NCBI GenBank assembly: GCA_024809215.1
Contig: JANUBW010000001.1
Location: 2,460,841 to 2,524,840, forward strand
Direction: 5' to 3'
Origin: Niastella sp. OAS944
GTDB taxonomy: Bacteria; Bacteroidota; Bacteroidia; Chitinophagales; Chitinophagaceae
Length of the DNA: 64,000 nucleotides
The translations under genes and the position numbers were made by a program. How positions within the stretch are numbered: position 1 is the first letter of the stretch; every line of letters begins with the position of its first letter. Shown in pieces: positions 1-8,055 of the stretch. The notes below the pieces were generated by a model that saw only the letters and a list, made by a program, of their open reading frames with translations, ran no database searches and was not told the origin of the DNA.

Positions 1-1970
1 TCTTCACGCGAACTGACGTACTTATCAATGTTCACACTACCGGCAGTACCGCCGCGTGTGCCTGTCTTTTGCTGAGGAAGTTTTAACACTTCATCATAAT
101 CAAATTCTTTTTCAAAATATTCGCAATTAGCAAAGAAGTCAAACAGTTTGAATACCGATTTTTCATGTCTTATGATGTCTTCTTCGCCTAGCTCATTCTT
201 ATGTTTGAATTCAAAAGTATTCTTTCTTGTGCCTCTTCCTTTTACTTGTACAAAATCGGCAGGACTGAAAATTGGCCGCATCATGCATAGATTAAGTAAA
301 TCAGGACAATCGTAGCCAGTCGTCATCATACCAACCGTTACACAAACTCTTGTCTTTGATGATTTGTATCCTTCCAACCAACACGTTTTGCCGTTTAGAT
401 TATTATTAGTAAAGTTGATAGTCATTTGTTGGGCATCGCCAACCTGAGAGGTGACCTGCACCGCAAAATCCGAATTGTATTTGCCTGGAAAAAGTTGCTC
501 TGCAAACTCATTCAATATCTCTGTTACTTTTCTTGCATGATTTTGGCTCACCGCAAAAACAATAGTCTTTCCTATTTCATTTGTGATCGGGTCTCGTAAA
601 GCATTCTCCAAAAAAGTCTGACAGAAAACCCTATTTGTTTTCTCTGAAAAAAACTTCTTCTCGAAATCTTTGGAAATAAATGTTTCCGTTTCTTCTCCTT
701 CCTCTGTAGCTATAATAACTGCATACCCTTCGTCGGAGAGCAATTGAGTAGTAATTTCAGTACGGGCGTCCACTACTTTTGGATTAATCAGAAAACCATC
801 ATTTACCCCATCCAATAATGAATAACGAAATGTTGGTTCGCCACCTTCACATCCAAATGTTGAATAGGTGTCTCTTAGCATTCTCCGCTCAATTTCCCTC
901 GGATCATTTTCTTTTACCTTTTCGAAATCAACATTTTTCAGATAATCCTTAGGAGTGGCGGTTAATCCTAATTTATACCCATGGAAATACTCAAACACAG
1001 CTCTCGCATTCCCAGAAATGGAGCGGTGTGATTCATCAGAAATGATTAGGTCGAAGTCTGTCGGGTTGAATTCATCCCGATATTTATTGTTGAACATTAG
1101 CGATTGTATTGTGGTAACAACTATCTCAGCTTTTCGCCAATCGCTCTTATTTTCTTTAAATATGAATGTAGTATAGTCAGGCTTTAAATTATTAGTAAAA
1201 GCTTTCCAAGCTTGATCTTCTAATTCCAATCTATCTACTAAAAACAAAACCCGTCTGGCATTTTGAGTTCTTAAAAAGAGACGAATAACCGCAGCAGAAG
1301 TCAGCGTCTTACCGGTGCCAGTAGCCATTTCAAACAGAAAGCGATCCTTTCCTTCACGTACTGCTTTTTGTAAATGTTCAATTGCATTTAACTGATACTT
1401 CCTTAGAAAACGCAGTCCATTTGCCCAAATAAAATCTTTACTCTTTTCGATGGTGCCGCGCCATCCAGGTCTTTCTTTGTAGTCAGGCATTTGAACGGAT
1501 ACAATGTAATCTTTGGCAACTGGTTCATTAGCTAATGCGATACGGTTAGGATGCCATTCTTTTATTGCACCAATTTCTTCAGGTGAAGGAAACTTGTAAA
1601 TGGGTTTGGGATTTCCTTTCTTTAAATCCCAGAGATAGTGTACAATTCCATTTGAAAGAATAATATATTGGGCTCCTACGGTATTGGCATATTTTCTCGA
1701 CTGCTCTTTTGCAATCAAAGGATGAAGGCTTTCTTTCTTTGCCTCAAGAACACAAATAGGTCTGTTGTCAGAATCTACCAAAAGAAAATCGAGTGAACCG
1801 CCTTTAGTCCTTTCATAATCATTACCCCACGCGTCAATTTCGCTTTGCGTAATCCTCACATAATTTTCGAGAAGGATGTTTGCGGGCCCTGCTTCATTAT
1901 CAAAAAAACGCCAGCCTGCCTCCTCAAGCAGTTTGTTTATTTTGATTCTAGCTTTGGCTTCTTTACTCAT
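1..1970 (-). CDS. hsdR: Type I restriction enzyme R subunit (HsdR), 3' end beyond window
   Basis: This is the ATP-dependent translocase and nuclease subunit of a type I restriction system. The frame is open from an ATG at 1970 to the window edge (about 656 codons), so the C-terminus is missing. Near residues 55-80 lies the HsdR nuclease core, with Asp in GGSLDFLLVD and Glu/Lys in VLEAKKES. The helicase Walker A EMATGTGKT is near residue 215 and the DEAH-type box DESHRS near residue 308, followed by GLTATP. The RecA-2 part reads GMMTTGYDCPDLLNLCMMRP and VKGRGTR. hsdM and hsdS are not visible and may lie to the left. Whether it belongs to the neighbouring mobile element or to the chromosome cannot be decided. 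Confidence 0.93.
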   Translation of the reverse strand, partial: MSKEAKARIKINKLLEEAGWRFFDNEAGPANILLENYVRITQSEIDAWGNDYERTKGGSLDFLLVDSDNRPICVLEAKKESLHPLIAKEQSRKYANTVGAQYIILSNGIVHYLWDLKKGNPKPIYKFPSPEEIGAIKEWHPNRIALANEPVAKDYIVSVQMPDYKERPGWRGTIEKSKDFIWANGLRFLRKYQLNAIEHLQKAVREGKDRFLFEMATGTGKTLTSAAVIRLFLRTQNARRVLFLVDRLELEDQAWKAFTNNLKPDYTTFIFKENKSDWRKAEIVVTTIQSLMFNNKYRDEFNPTDFDLIISDESHRSISGNARAVFEYFHGYKLGLTATPKDYLKNVDFEKVKENDPREIERRMLRDTYSTFGCEGGEPTFRYSLLDGVNDGFLINPKVVDARTEITTQLLSDEGYAVIIATEEGEETETFISKDFEKKFFSEKTNRVFCQTFLENALRDPITNEIGKTIVFAVSQNHARKVTEILNEFAEQLFPGKYNSDFAVQVTSQVGDAQQMTINFTNNNLNGKTCWLEGYKSSKTRVCVTVGMMTTGYDCPDLLNLCMMRPIFSPADFVQVKGRGTRKNTFEFKHKNELGEEDIIRHEKSVFKLFDFFANCEYFEKEFDYDEVLKLPQQKTGTRGGTAGSVNIDKYVSSRE

Positions 1971-2376
1971 TCGCTGTTCGGAACAGAATTTAATTACCGC
2001 ATAGTTGCTTTACCTATCTATGCATACAAAATAATGAAAAGTCATTATACATTAAAAATCGTAACAAAAAAAGGTAGCAATTAGGCTTTTATTAACTATG
2101 AGGACCGCTTCATACCTGGATCAATCAATGCGTATATACCACATCGTACATCGGCGCATCCAAAATTTGTACTTATTTGCAAGCCTCTTATTTTAAGATT
2201 TTTCTATATAGTATTTATTAAACCCCAAAATACGATCAAAACAATCTGCTCTACCTTCATTCCAGAAATGACCTATACTTAGCATATGTCGCCGGAGATC
2301 TATTTGCCATACCATAGGTTAATATAACGTCCTCCACGTTAAGCCAGATCCACAATTATAATTCAACTTTAAGCGT
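1971..2376. other. AT-rich spacer upstream of hsdR
   Basis: No convincing gene is seen. The plus-strand ORF over 1845-2084 mostly overlaps hsdR in antisense and has no family character. The stretch contains the 11-mer AAAATTTGTAC at 2162-2172, which recurs at 12615-12625 on the far side of the integrase cluster. It could mark the left end of the mobile element or be coincidence. Confidence 0.5.
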
Positions 2377-2598
2377 TTATAGCTTGATTTTTTTCTTTAC
2401 ATGTCCACAAACTTGTTCAAGCATGTCACAAGGATTTACGTCTATAGCCAATGCGATAAGATATAATTCCTCAGCCTGCAACCTCGTACTGGCGTTTAAG
2501 GAAAGCTCACTGATTCTAGCTTTACTTAACCCTGTTTTACGCGCCACTTCTGATTTGTTCACAGATTTTTGTGCTAAATAAAGCCCCAGTTTTGTCAT
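2377..2598 (-). CDS. Small XRE-family helix-turn-helix regulator
   Basis: This 73-residue protein is nearly all one helix-turn-helix domain. The HTH core is VNKSEVARKTGLSKARISEL, at about residues 16-35, followed by a basic tail (HVKKKIKL). I chose the ATG at 2598 (MTKLG). The longer frame to 2802 would add 68 residues that do not look like protein and would cover a promoter-like region. It is transcribed away from the HEPN gene, and the promoter/palindrome at 2671-2715 lies just upstream, which fits a repressor of its neighbour and perhaps of itself. That role is inference. Confidence 0.7.
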   Translation of the reverse strand: MTKLGLYLAQKSVNKSEVARKTGLSKARISELSLNASTRLQAEELYLIALAIDVNPCDMLEQVCGHVKKKIKL

Positions 2599-2670
2599 TT
2601 GAACGTCAAGATTTTCTAAACATCTTAATAGTTGTAAAATACTTTTTTTCAGAAACCCTATATATACAAT

Positions 2671-2700
2671 TTGCAGATTAGCCGAGTTACAGTACATTTG
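2671..2700 (+). promoter_or_regulatory. Bacteroidota-type promoter reading toward the HEPN gene
   Basis: TTG at 2671-2673, a 19-nt spacer and TACATTTG at 2693-2700 match the Bacteroidota primary-sigma consensus (TTTG, about 19 nt, TAnnTTTG) exactly. Transcription would start near 2705. That gives a leader of about 320 nt containing the long hairpin at 2830-2938 before the ORF at 3025. Confidence 0.6.
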
Positions 2701-2715
2701 TTTAGAGTTTCTAAA
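2701..2715. promoter_or_regulatory. Palindrome at the predicted transcription start (operator candidate)
   Basis: TTTAGA-GTT-TCTAAA is a perfect 6-bp inverted repeat directly after the -7 element. The half-site TTCTAAACAT recurs at 2614-2623, closer to the XRE gene start. The position suits a repressor that blocks rightward initiation. The XRE protein next door is the obvious candidate, by inference. Confidence 0.45.
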
Positions 2716-2829
2716 CATTTTACAATACTTTCTAGAATGCCTTTTATGGAAATCAACGGTCAAAACACATCTTAACGATAAATACATAACTTGCGAACAC
2801 AAATTATTTAGCGTGTTTGCTTTATGCCT

Positions 2830-2938
2830 GGTTCTGAAAACTACGACCTTTCACCGATCCCAGAGCAATAAAGTAAAACGCTCACGCTTGTGCGTGGGCG
2901 TCTTTATTGGGATCAGGGTGTCGTAGCCCTTCAGAACC
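2830..2938 (+). promoter_or_regulatory. 109-nt multi-helix structured leader upstream of the HEPN gene
   Basis: Five nested helices pair in register. GGTTCTGAA (2830-2838) pairs with 2930-2938. CTACGAC (2841-2847) pairs with 2920-2926. GATCCCA (2856-2862) pairs with 2908-2914. AATAAAG (2867-2873) pairs with about 2902-2908. ACGCTCACGC (2878-2887) pairs with 2892-2901 (one G-U), closed by a TTGT loop. Internal loops separate the helices, as in a structured RNA and unlike a simple terminator. CCCACGCA at 2950-2957 is fully complementary to 2891-2898 in the apical arm, so an alternative fold is possible. I do not recognise a known RNA family. Confidence 0.6.
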
Positions 2939-3024
2939 GTAAGGACTAACCCACGCATTTTTCATTATCCATTGATGCCTTAGAAAAAGGGCAGAAAACA
3001 CTTTCTCCATTGGGTTAACCTTAT

Positions 3025-4245
3025 ATGACTTTCAATCCTTCCTTCATCCTTAAATTGAATGTTATGTGTAATGTGGCTTCAACGATTCTACCCAAAAACG
3101 TAATTCCCCCACAAAAATTAACCCCTGCGGAAATAGACAATCCTTACCATGTTATTTACGAATTATTTGATTTTGCCCACCTACCCCGAATCCGCGAACT
3201 ATTATGGGTGTTTTTTAAAACAGCAGTTACCGGCAACTACTCACACGACTTACATAGACGCGAACGGGAACTGCTAGTAACGATATATGAAAAAATTGAA
3301 AAATTAGTAGAAGCCGCCCACATCATCCATGAAAAACAAAAGCAATCAAAAAGGCAGGTTTTTGAAACGTACCCATTTTCTGCAGAAAATATAGACTCAA
3401 TTAACCTAACCCGACTAGCAGGATCTTATCAGGTTGAAATCGCTTTGCGGGAAAAATTAACGACGATAGTAGAAACCATTATCCGCATAACCAATGCAGA
3501 AAAGCTGTTCTGGTCAGGTTTTACCATAAATAGCAGGAACCGGCCACAATTTGATTTCGTGGTGCTTTTACCGAAGAATGCTAAATACTCCTATAGTGAT
3601 TACTTAACACAGGTACAAACAAAATGTGGTGAATTGGGTTCGGTGCTGATCTGGTGCAATAAAATCAATGAAGTATATAACCATTTACGTATAGGCCATA
3701 TTTTTTACTCCGCAGTCTGTACAGATGGATTACTAGTATATGATAACAAGAGGTTGCCATTGCCCGAAAAGGCCATCATTGATATTGCTGCCATAAAAGT
3801 GAAGGCGCGCAATACTTTTAATGATGCTTTCCATGATGCGAAATCATTCCTTGACGGTGCTGAATACTTTGCCACCAGTAACCAATATAAACAATCCGCC
3901 TTTTTGCTGCACCAAGCAATGGAACATGCACTCCGGGCATTATTGGCTTCTCTTACTTCACTGACCACATATGGGCATAATTTAAAGTCGTTAATAAGAC
4001 ATTCCCGCTTTTGCGCTCCGGAGCTGGATGCCATTTTCCCAAACAACACCGATGAAGAAAAGGAATCGTTCAATTTGTTGAATACTGCCTATGTTGCCGC
4101 AAGGTATAGTCCAAGCTTTGAAGTTAGTCAGGCACAGGTAATGTCGTTACTTGACCGGGTTAATACTTTTCTTGAACAAACAGAGCAATCGTTTGAAGAT
4201 AGGTTGAAGACGTTTGAAAGTTTGATTTTATCGGAACACATATAA
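3025..4245 (+). CDS. HEPN-domain protein with degenerate nucleotidyltransferase-like middle
   Basis: The 406-residue protein has three parts. The N-terminal helical part holds NPYHVIYELFDFAHLPRIRE. The middle (about residues 165-250) has the strand pattern of a nucleotidyltransferase-like fold (RPQFDFVVLLPK ... IGHIFYSAVCTDGLLVYDN), without the GSxxxG catalytic motif. The C-terminal HEPN domain (about 270-390) has HQAMEHALRALL, TYGHNLKSLI and AYVAARYSPSF. Related fusions are common in Bacteroidota and of unknown role; HEPN domains are frequently RNases in toxin or defence systems. It stands alone, convergent with the mobilization operon, behind the structured leader. An in-frame ATG at 3064 is an alternative start. 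RNase activity is not shown: the classic RxxxxH motif is not clear. Confidence 0.75.
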   Translation: MTFNPSFILKLNVMCNVASTILPKNVIPPQKLTPAEIDNPYHVIYELFDFAHLPRIRELLWVFFKTAVTGNYSHDLHRRERELLVTIYEKIEKLVEAAHIIHEKQKQSKRQVFETYPFSAENIDSINLTRLAGSYQVEIALREKLTTIVETIIRITNAEKLFWSGFTINSRNRPQFDFVVLLPKNAKYSYSDYLTQVQTKCGELGSVLIWCNKINEVYNHLRIGHIFYSAVCTDGLLVYDNKRLPLPEKAIIDIAAIKVKARNTFNDAFHDAKSFLDGAEYFATSNQYKQSAFLLHQAMEHALRALLASLTSLTTYGHNLKSLIRHSRFCAPELDAIFPNNTDEEKESFNLLNTAYVAARYSPSFEVSQAQVMSLLDRVNTFLEQTEQSFEDRLKTFESLILSEHI

Positions 4246-4285
4246 AACGAGGCTATAATCCATTGTCGATTACCAATAACCTATA

Positions 4286-4314
4286 AACGGCCAGCATTTT
4301 TCACGCTGGCCGTT
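4286..4314. terminator. Bidirectional terminator between convergent genes
   Basis: Perfect 10-bp stem AACGGCCAGC / GCTGGCCGTT with a 9-nt loop, between the ends of the HEPN gene (+) and the mobilization operon (-). Confidence 0.7.
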
Positions 4315-4334
4315 AAATAAGCTCCACCTTCGAT

Positions 4335-4937
4335 TTAATTACCGGCACTTTTTACCCATGCACTATCCATGAGCCTGCGCGTCCCTTTATTACTTCTTTT
4401 ATACAGATAGTTCCATGCATTCGTGAATCTATCATTTTGCAATTGCTGCATTTTTACCTCCTTATTATTATCCGACCAATGAACGGCCCAGTTGTACATG
4501 AAATGCATAAATACTATTATTGCCAGCCACATAAACCACCGGCCAAAAACTATTTTATAAAAAAGTTTGGCATCCTGTTCCGGAAATAAAAGGATTTGAA
4601 CCTTTTTTGTAATGCCTTTGGGAGAAGTTGATAGAACTAACTTTAAATCGATAATGCCTTTTTTCAAAATTGCTTTTAAAGAATTTGCGTCTTCATCTTG
4701 ACTTGTTTTATTTGAATTTTCCAGCTTTTGCCCCATCAGTTTTTCTAACCCTCTAAACTTTTCATCTATTAACTGTTCCATTGAATTTTTAAGATTATCC
4801 ACTTTGGGAGTTGAACAATTAACAGCAGTCAGCAGATCGCTGGTAGTTTTTTGCAACTTCTTTTGTTCTTCGATCAGTTCATTAATAAGAAACTCCGAAT
4901 TTCCACTGAACTCATTAACCACATTTGTTTCGCCCAT
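4335..4937 (-). CDS. Membrane protein with coiled coil, third gene of mobilization operon
   Basis: I do not recognise a named family. The 200-residue protein begins with a polar, Glu/Lys-rich stretch of coiled-coil character (residues 15-110). It has one strong membrane segment (about 131-152, FMWLAIIVFMHFMYNWAV) and a basic C-terminus (NYLYKRSNKGTRRL). It follows the relaxase by about 45 bp in the same orientation, as uncharacterised membrane proteins often do in Bacteroidota mobilization operons. A role linking the relaxosome to the membrane is possible but inferred from position only. Confidence 0.7.
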   Translation of the reverse strand: MGETNVVNEFSGNSEFLINELIEEQKKLQKTTSDLLTAVNCSTPKVDNLKNSMEQLIDEKFRGLEKLMGQKLENSNKTSQDEDANSLKAILKKGIIDLKLVLSTSPKGITKKVQILLFPEQDAKLFYKIVFGRWFMWLAIIVFMHFMYNWAVHWSDNNKEVKMQQLQNDRFTNAWNYLYKRSNKGTRRLMDSAWVKSAGN

Positions 4938-4982
4938 AATATTTTAATTTAATGGTAGAATGTTTTTTTCATCTGTTGTATA

Positions 4983-6044
4983 TCACAGCCTTTGTGAGTG
5001 TCTTAATTTTTTCTTTTTTCTCTTTTTATACTCCTGTAGCCAATTGGGGTCAAGAGACTGACCAGTATATTCGGGCTTTAACATATCATCAATAATACCG
5101 TTACAGATTTCTTTTAATAATTCCACAACCTCCCGCAGGCCCGAACGTTCTTCTTCCTGGTCTCTTTCTTTGAACTTTATAAAAAGTCTGTGTGTAGGTG
5201 TAAGGGATGGCCTTTGATTCTTTTGTTCTATCTGCCATAACTTCTCTTTGGTATTTAATTGCTCCTCTTTTTGGCTGATCTCATGTTTGAGGTTAAGAAC
5301 TCTTTCAATCTTTGCCAACGGGAACCCGACTTCACTTCCTTTTATCCGCACTTTTTTATCATCAATAAAACAAATACCCCGGCCTTTCAGAATAGCATAT
5401 CCCAGGGATTTCATCTTTTCTTCAAACTGAGCGTAAGTGGTTACCTTTTCTAAACTCTGCTGAATATCCTTTTTTAATTTATCCAGCCTTGCGTTTTGTC
5501 GGGGAATGTGGCGCATCTCTTTTGGTAAAATTGACCGGGAACTTAGCACCTTTTTTAAATGATACTCTTCTTCAATTCTCCTTGTAAATCGCTGCATCCT
5601 GTTTATACTGTAGGTGTCTTTCACCACTTTACCATCAAAACCCACGCGATTGGCTACGATATGAATATGTGGAACTTTTGTGTCCTTGTGAAGGATAATG
5701 ACGTATTGATTATTTGTAAGCCCAAATTCGTCAGCGCATTTGTGGCCGATTTCTTTAAGCTTTTCCATGGTTAATTTGTCACCTTCTGCCGGCCTGAGTG
5801 TAAAATGAAATACTGGTTTTTCTACCCTTTTATTCAATTTTGAAACATTTTCCATCTGGCGGGTAAGGTCAGCAAGATCACCAAAGCAGTTATGAAAGTC
5901 TAAAATTTCAGCCCTGTTCAAATGTTGCACCTGCTCTGAAATTGACTTTTCAAGTTTTTGTTCCAAGGATAAATCCCTTTTATCTTCCAGGCAATATCGA
6001 ATTGTATCGGAGAAAGATCCGCCGGTTATGGGTTTGCCAATCAT
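4983..6044 (-). CDS. Relaxase / mobilization nuclease (PF03432-like)
   Basis: Nicks oriT and stays attached to the transferred strand during mobilization. The 353-residue protein has the relaxase N-terminus: MIGKPITGGSFSDTIRYC with probable nucleophile Tyr17, and the metal-binding histidine cluster HKDTKVPHIHIVANRV (His119, His126, His128). The C-terminal third is Lys/Glu-rich and ends in a strongly basic tail. Its start overlaps the stop of the upstream MobC-type gene by 4 nt (ATGA), which indicates translational coupling. No coupling protein or Tra genes are seen, so the element would need a helper. Confidence 0.9.
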   Translation of the reverse strand: MIGKPITGGSFSDTIRYCLEDKRDLSLEQKLEKSISEQVQHLNRAEILDFHNCFGDLADLTRQMENVSKLNKRVEKPVFHFTLRPAEGDKLTMEKLKEIGHKCADEFGLTNNQYVIILHKDTKVPHIHIVANRVGFDGKVVKDTYSINRMQRFTRRIEEEYHLKKVLSSRSILPKEMRHIPRQNARLDKLKKDIQQSLEKVTTYAQFEEKMKSLGYAILKGRGICFIDDKKVRIKGSEVGFPLAKIERVLNLKHEISQKEEQLNTKEKLWQIEQKNQRPSLTPTHRLFIKFKERDQEEERSGLREVVELLKEICNGIIDDMLKPEYTGQSLDPNWLQEYKKRKKKKLRHSQRL

Positions 6045-6433
6045 AGAAAATAGGAATTGATTGTGAGTTCAATTTTTTTAAGCTCACCCAAATGAAACTC
6101 CAGTTGTTCCTTCCAGTAAGAAGTTAATTGCCCCGTCTGGTGTAGCTTTTTGGCGATCTGATTGATATTGTTTGCAATGTTGTTTACGATGCTTATCAGT
6201 TTGTTTGCATCTGCGGGAAGGGTAGATTTCGACCTGTCAATTTTTCCTTCAAGGCCCAGCTTTAGCAATAATTCGGAGGCTGTGGTCTGGGCAGCCCTTG
6301 CCTTTCCTCTAATGGTCATCTTATCCGTAGCTGTACATTTTACGGAAATGACCTTGTTCTTCTTTATCGGGACCCTGGGCCTGCCGCCCTTATTTTTTGC
6401 ACCAGACATGGTTATCTTTTCATTCTGCTTCAT
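6041..6433 (-). CDS. MobC/MobA-type relaxosome accessory protein
   Basis: This 130-residue basic protein has a ribbon-helix-helix-like N-terminal half (GRPRVPIKKNKVISVKCTAT, then a helix with AAQTTASELLLKLGLEG). The C-terminal helix (SIVNNIANNINQIAKKLHQTG) is the classic Bacteroidota mobilization signature. It is expected to bind oriT and recruit the relaxase encoded directly downstream with a 4-nt overlap. The hairpin cluster at 6473-6557 lies just upstream. An internal ATG at codon 9 is an alternative start. Confidence 0.85.
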   Translation of the reverse strand: MKQNEKITMSGAKNKGGRPRVPIKKNKVISVKCTATDKMTIRGKARAAQTTASELLLKLGLEGKIDRSKSTLPADANKLISIVNNIANNINQIAKKLHQTGQLTSYWKEQLEFHLGELKKIELTINSYFL

Positions 6434-6472
6434 ATCCTGCTCTCTTTAGTAGTTATTGTAATTTTTGACCGA

Positions 6473-6557
6473 ATGGCGCTAAGGCGCCATGAGACCTGAA
6501 TCCCGCTACAGCGGGATGAATGGCAAGAGGTTTGGGGATGCCCCAAACACCCCTTGC
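6473..6557. other. Three consecutive hairpins upstream of mob genes: oriT candidate
   Basis: ATGGCGC-TAAG-GCGCCAT lies at 6473-6490. ATCCCGC-TACA-GCGGGAT lies at 6500-6517. GTTTGGGG-ATG-CCCCAAAC lies at 6530-6548, extended by GCAAG/CTTGC to 6523-6557. The segment lies between the primase stop and the MobC-type start. In Bacteroidota mobilizable elements oriT usually sits next to the first mob gene. The last hairpin could instead terminate primase transcription, although no T-run follows it. Confidence 0.5.
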
Positions 6558-6567
6558 TATGCTAAAA

Positions 6568-7512
6568 TCAGGGCAGTCTATTATGCCCTCTGGATTGATT
6601 TAGTCTAAGGTTGTTGTTATGGTGGATAAGCCACTCGTTTAGATCTTTTCTGCCCCTGTAGAAATCACTTCTATCCATATATTTATCCGGGTTCCATTCA
6701 AGGGCCTGTTTAGTACACCCTTTACCGGCAGTATCCCGATCAAGGCATAGGTGAACCTGCTTAAAGCTTTCCATCAGCGACCTGCTTTTTTCAAAAAAAG
6801 ACAGGGAGTTTAGGATGAGACAATTTGACAGCGGGGCTTGCTTGTTCTTGTTAACCGTAGCGAATGAAAGGAATGAAAAGAAGCCTTCAAATACGGCTAG
6901 ATGCTCGTCTTTACTTCTTACTAAACTTACATCTTTTGGTGAGCTGCTGCCTTTAAATTTTTCACTTCTCAGCTCATAACCGCCGGATTTATTTTCAAAA
7001 CCAATGACGGTGTGCAGTTTTGAATACAGCAAAAAATCAACTTCCCGGCAGTATTTACATGCTACGTCCAAAGGAATGCATCTTTTTTCAAGGTACTCAA
7101 GCAAGTGAGGAGCGGCGAGTGGACGGGTTTCCACCACCACAATTTTACTGTCTGTACCCTCTTTCTTTTCACCAGCAGCGGAGGTTGCACCCGAATGACC
7201 GCCCGAAATGCCAGGCGGGTGAAAAGAAAGAACCCGGTAACTTTGGAATGCCGATAAACGATCGAGCAACTCACTTACCGAACAGTTATGGTAAAGTGTT
7301 CCGAAAGCAATAAGATCGCCACCCTTGCCTACACCGTGATCATACCATACATTCTTTTGCCGGTTTACTTTAAACGAAGCGGTCTTTTCCTGCCGCAACG
7401 GTGACAGGTACCAATAATTTTCATTGCGAACTTTTTGAGGTTGAAAATTTAATGATGCCAGGTATTCAACCAGATCTATCTGTTTTGCATCTTCACAAGA
7501 AAAACTTTTCAT
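6568..7512 (-). CDS. CHC2-like/TOPRIM primase-like protein
   Basis: This 314-residue protein resembles the primase-like proteins of Bacteroidota mobile elements. The N-terminal 70 residues correspond to the CHC2 region (YLSPLRQEKTASFKV, YDHGVGKGGDLIAF), but the zinc-binding Cys/His set of DnaG is missing. The C-terminal TOPRIM region has the acidic motif HLAVFEGFFSFL and DRDTAGKG. It probably primes or restarts replication of the element after transfer. No helicase domain is present. It is the same strand as, and about 43 bp downstream of, the next ORF. Confidence 0.8.
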   Translation of the reverse strand: MKSFSCEDAKQIDLVEYLASLNFQPQKVRNENYWYLSPLRQEKTASFKVNRQKNVWYDHGVGKGGDLIAFGTLYHNCSVSELLDRLSAFQSYRVLSFHPPGISGGHSGATSAAGEKKEGTDSKIVVVETRPLAAPHLLEYLEKRCIPLDVACKYCREVDFLLYSKLHTVIGFENKSGGYELRSEKFKGSSSPKDVSLVRSKDEHLAVFEGFFSFLSFATVNKNKQAPLSNCLILNSLSFFEKSRSLMESFKQVHLCLDRDTAGKGCTKQALEWNPDKYMDRSDFYRGRKDLNEWLIHHNNNLRLNQSRGHNRLP

Positions 7513-7555
7513 ATCAACTGTTTTAATTTATCACACCTCCATCCCTTGTTTTTCC

Positions 7556-7993
7556 TTAGATATTTCCGGTCTTTTCTTCCTTAATAGCTGTCGATCCTTC
7601 CTCTTTATTCGCCGTCTTTTGTTTTTCAGAACCAACTTTATTACCCTTCTTCTGCGCGGTAGGTTCCGGTTTACCTTCATCACCAGGCCGCACATTTTCC
7701 CGGTTGAATACTTTGGGGCTATCGACTCCGAACCTGCGAACATTGTCTTTTACGTCCATCCATTGCCGGATGCAGTAGTCCGCCACTTCCATTATTTCTT
7801 CTGGTGTTAATTTGTAAGGGTTGCAAATTGTAGTTGTGGGTTTACCACCTTCCTGGCCTTCAATTAGCCAAAAAACATTCGGGGCCGAAGCTTCAGTTAT
7901 TTCAAGGGTTCTGGTAACGCCAAAGCCAGTTCCATAAAGTTTGATCTGTTTCCCGTTACTAAAAAAGAAGGTTTGCCGTTTAAATTCAGCCAT
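7556..7993 (-). CDS. Hypothetical element protein with charged tail
   Basis: I do not recognise it. The first 95 residues look folded (FKRQTFFFSNGKQIKLYGTG, PEEIMEVADYCIRQWMDVK). The last 50 are low-complexity Lys/Glu/Thr (QKKGNKVGSEKQKTANKEEG), probably disordered. It is followed by the primase on the same strand, so it may be co-transcribed. A single-strand or primase accessory role would be a guess. Confidence 0.6.
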   Translation of the reverse strand: MAEFKRQTFFFSNGKQIKLYGTGFGVTRTLEITEASAPNVFWLIEGQEGGKPTTTICNPYKLTPEEIMEVADYCIRQWMDVKDNVRRFGVDSPKVFNRENVRPGDEGKPEPTAQKKGNKVGSEKQKTANKEEGSTAIKEEKTGNI

Positions 7994-8055
7994 AGTTGAA
8001 AATTTTAATAGGTAAAAAATGGTTTTGTTTTATACTGAAGAAAATGTGAAATGTG

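Noticed and set aside
2599-2802. N-terminal extension of the XRE protein
   Set aside because: The extra 68 residues are not protein-like and would cover the promoter and palindrome region.
2830-2938. Retron msr/msd
   Set aside because: The long hairpin prompted this idea, but no reverse transcriptase gene is present in the window.
7531-7743. 70-residue basic ORF
   Set aside because: It is a shifted-frame reading of the Lys-rich tail of the 145-residue element protein.
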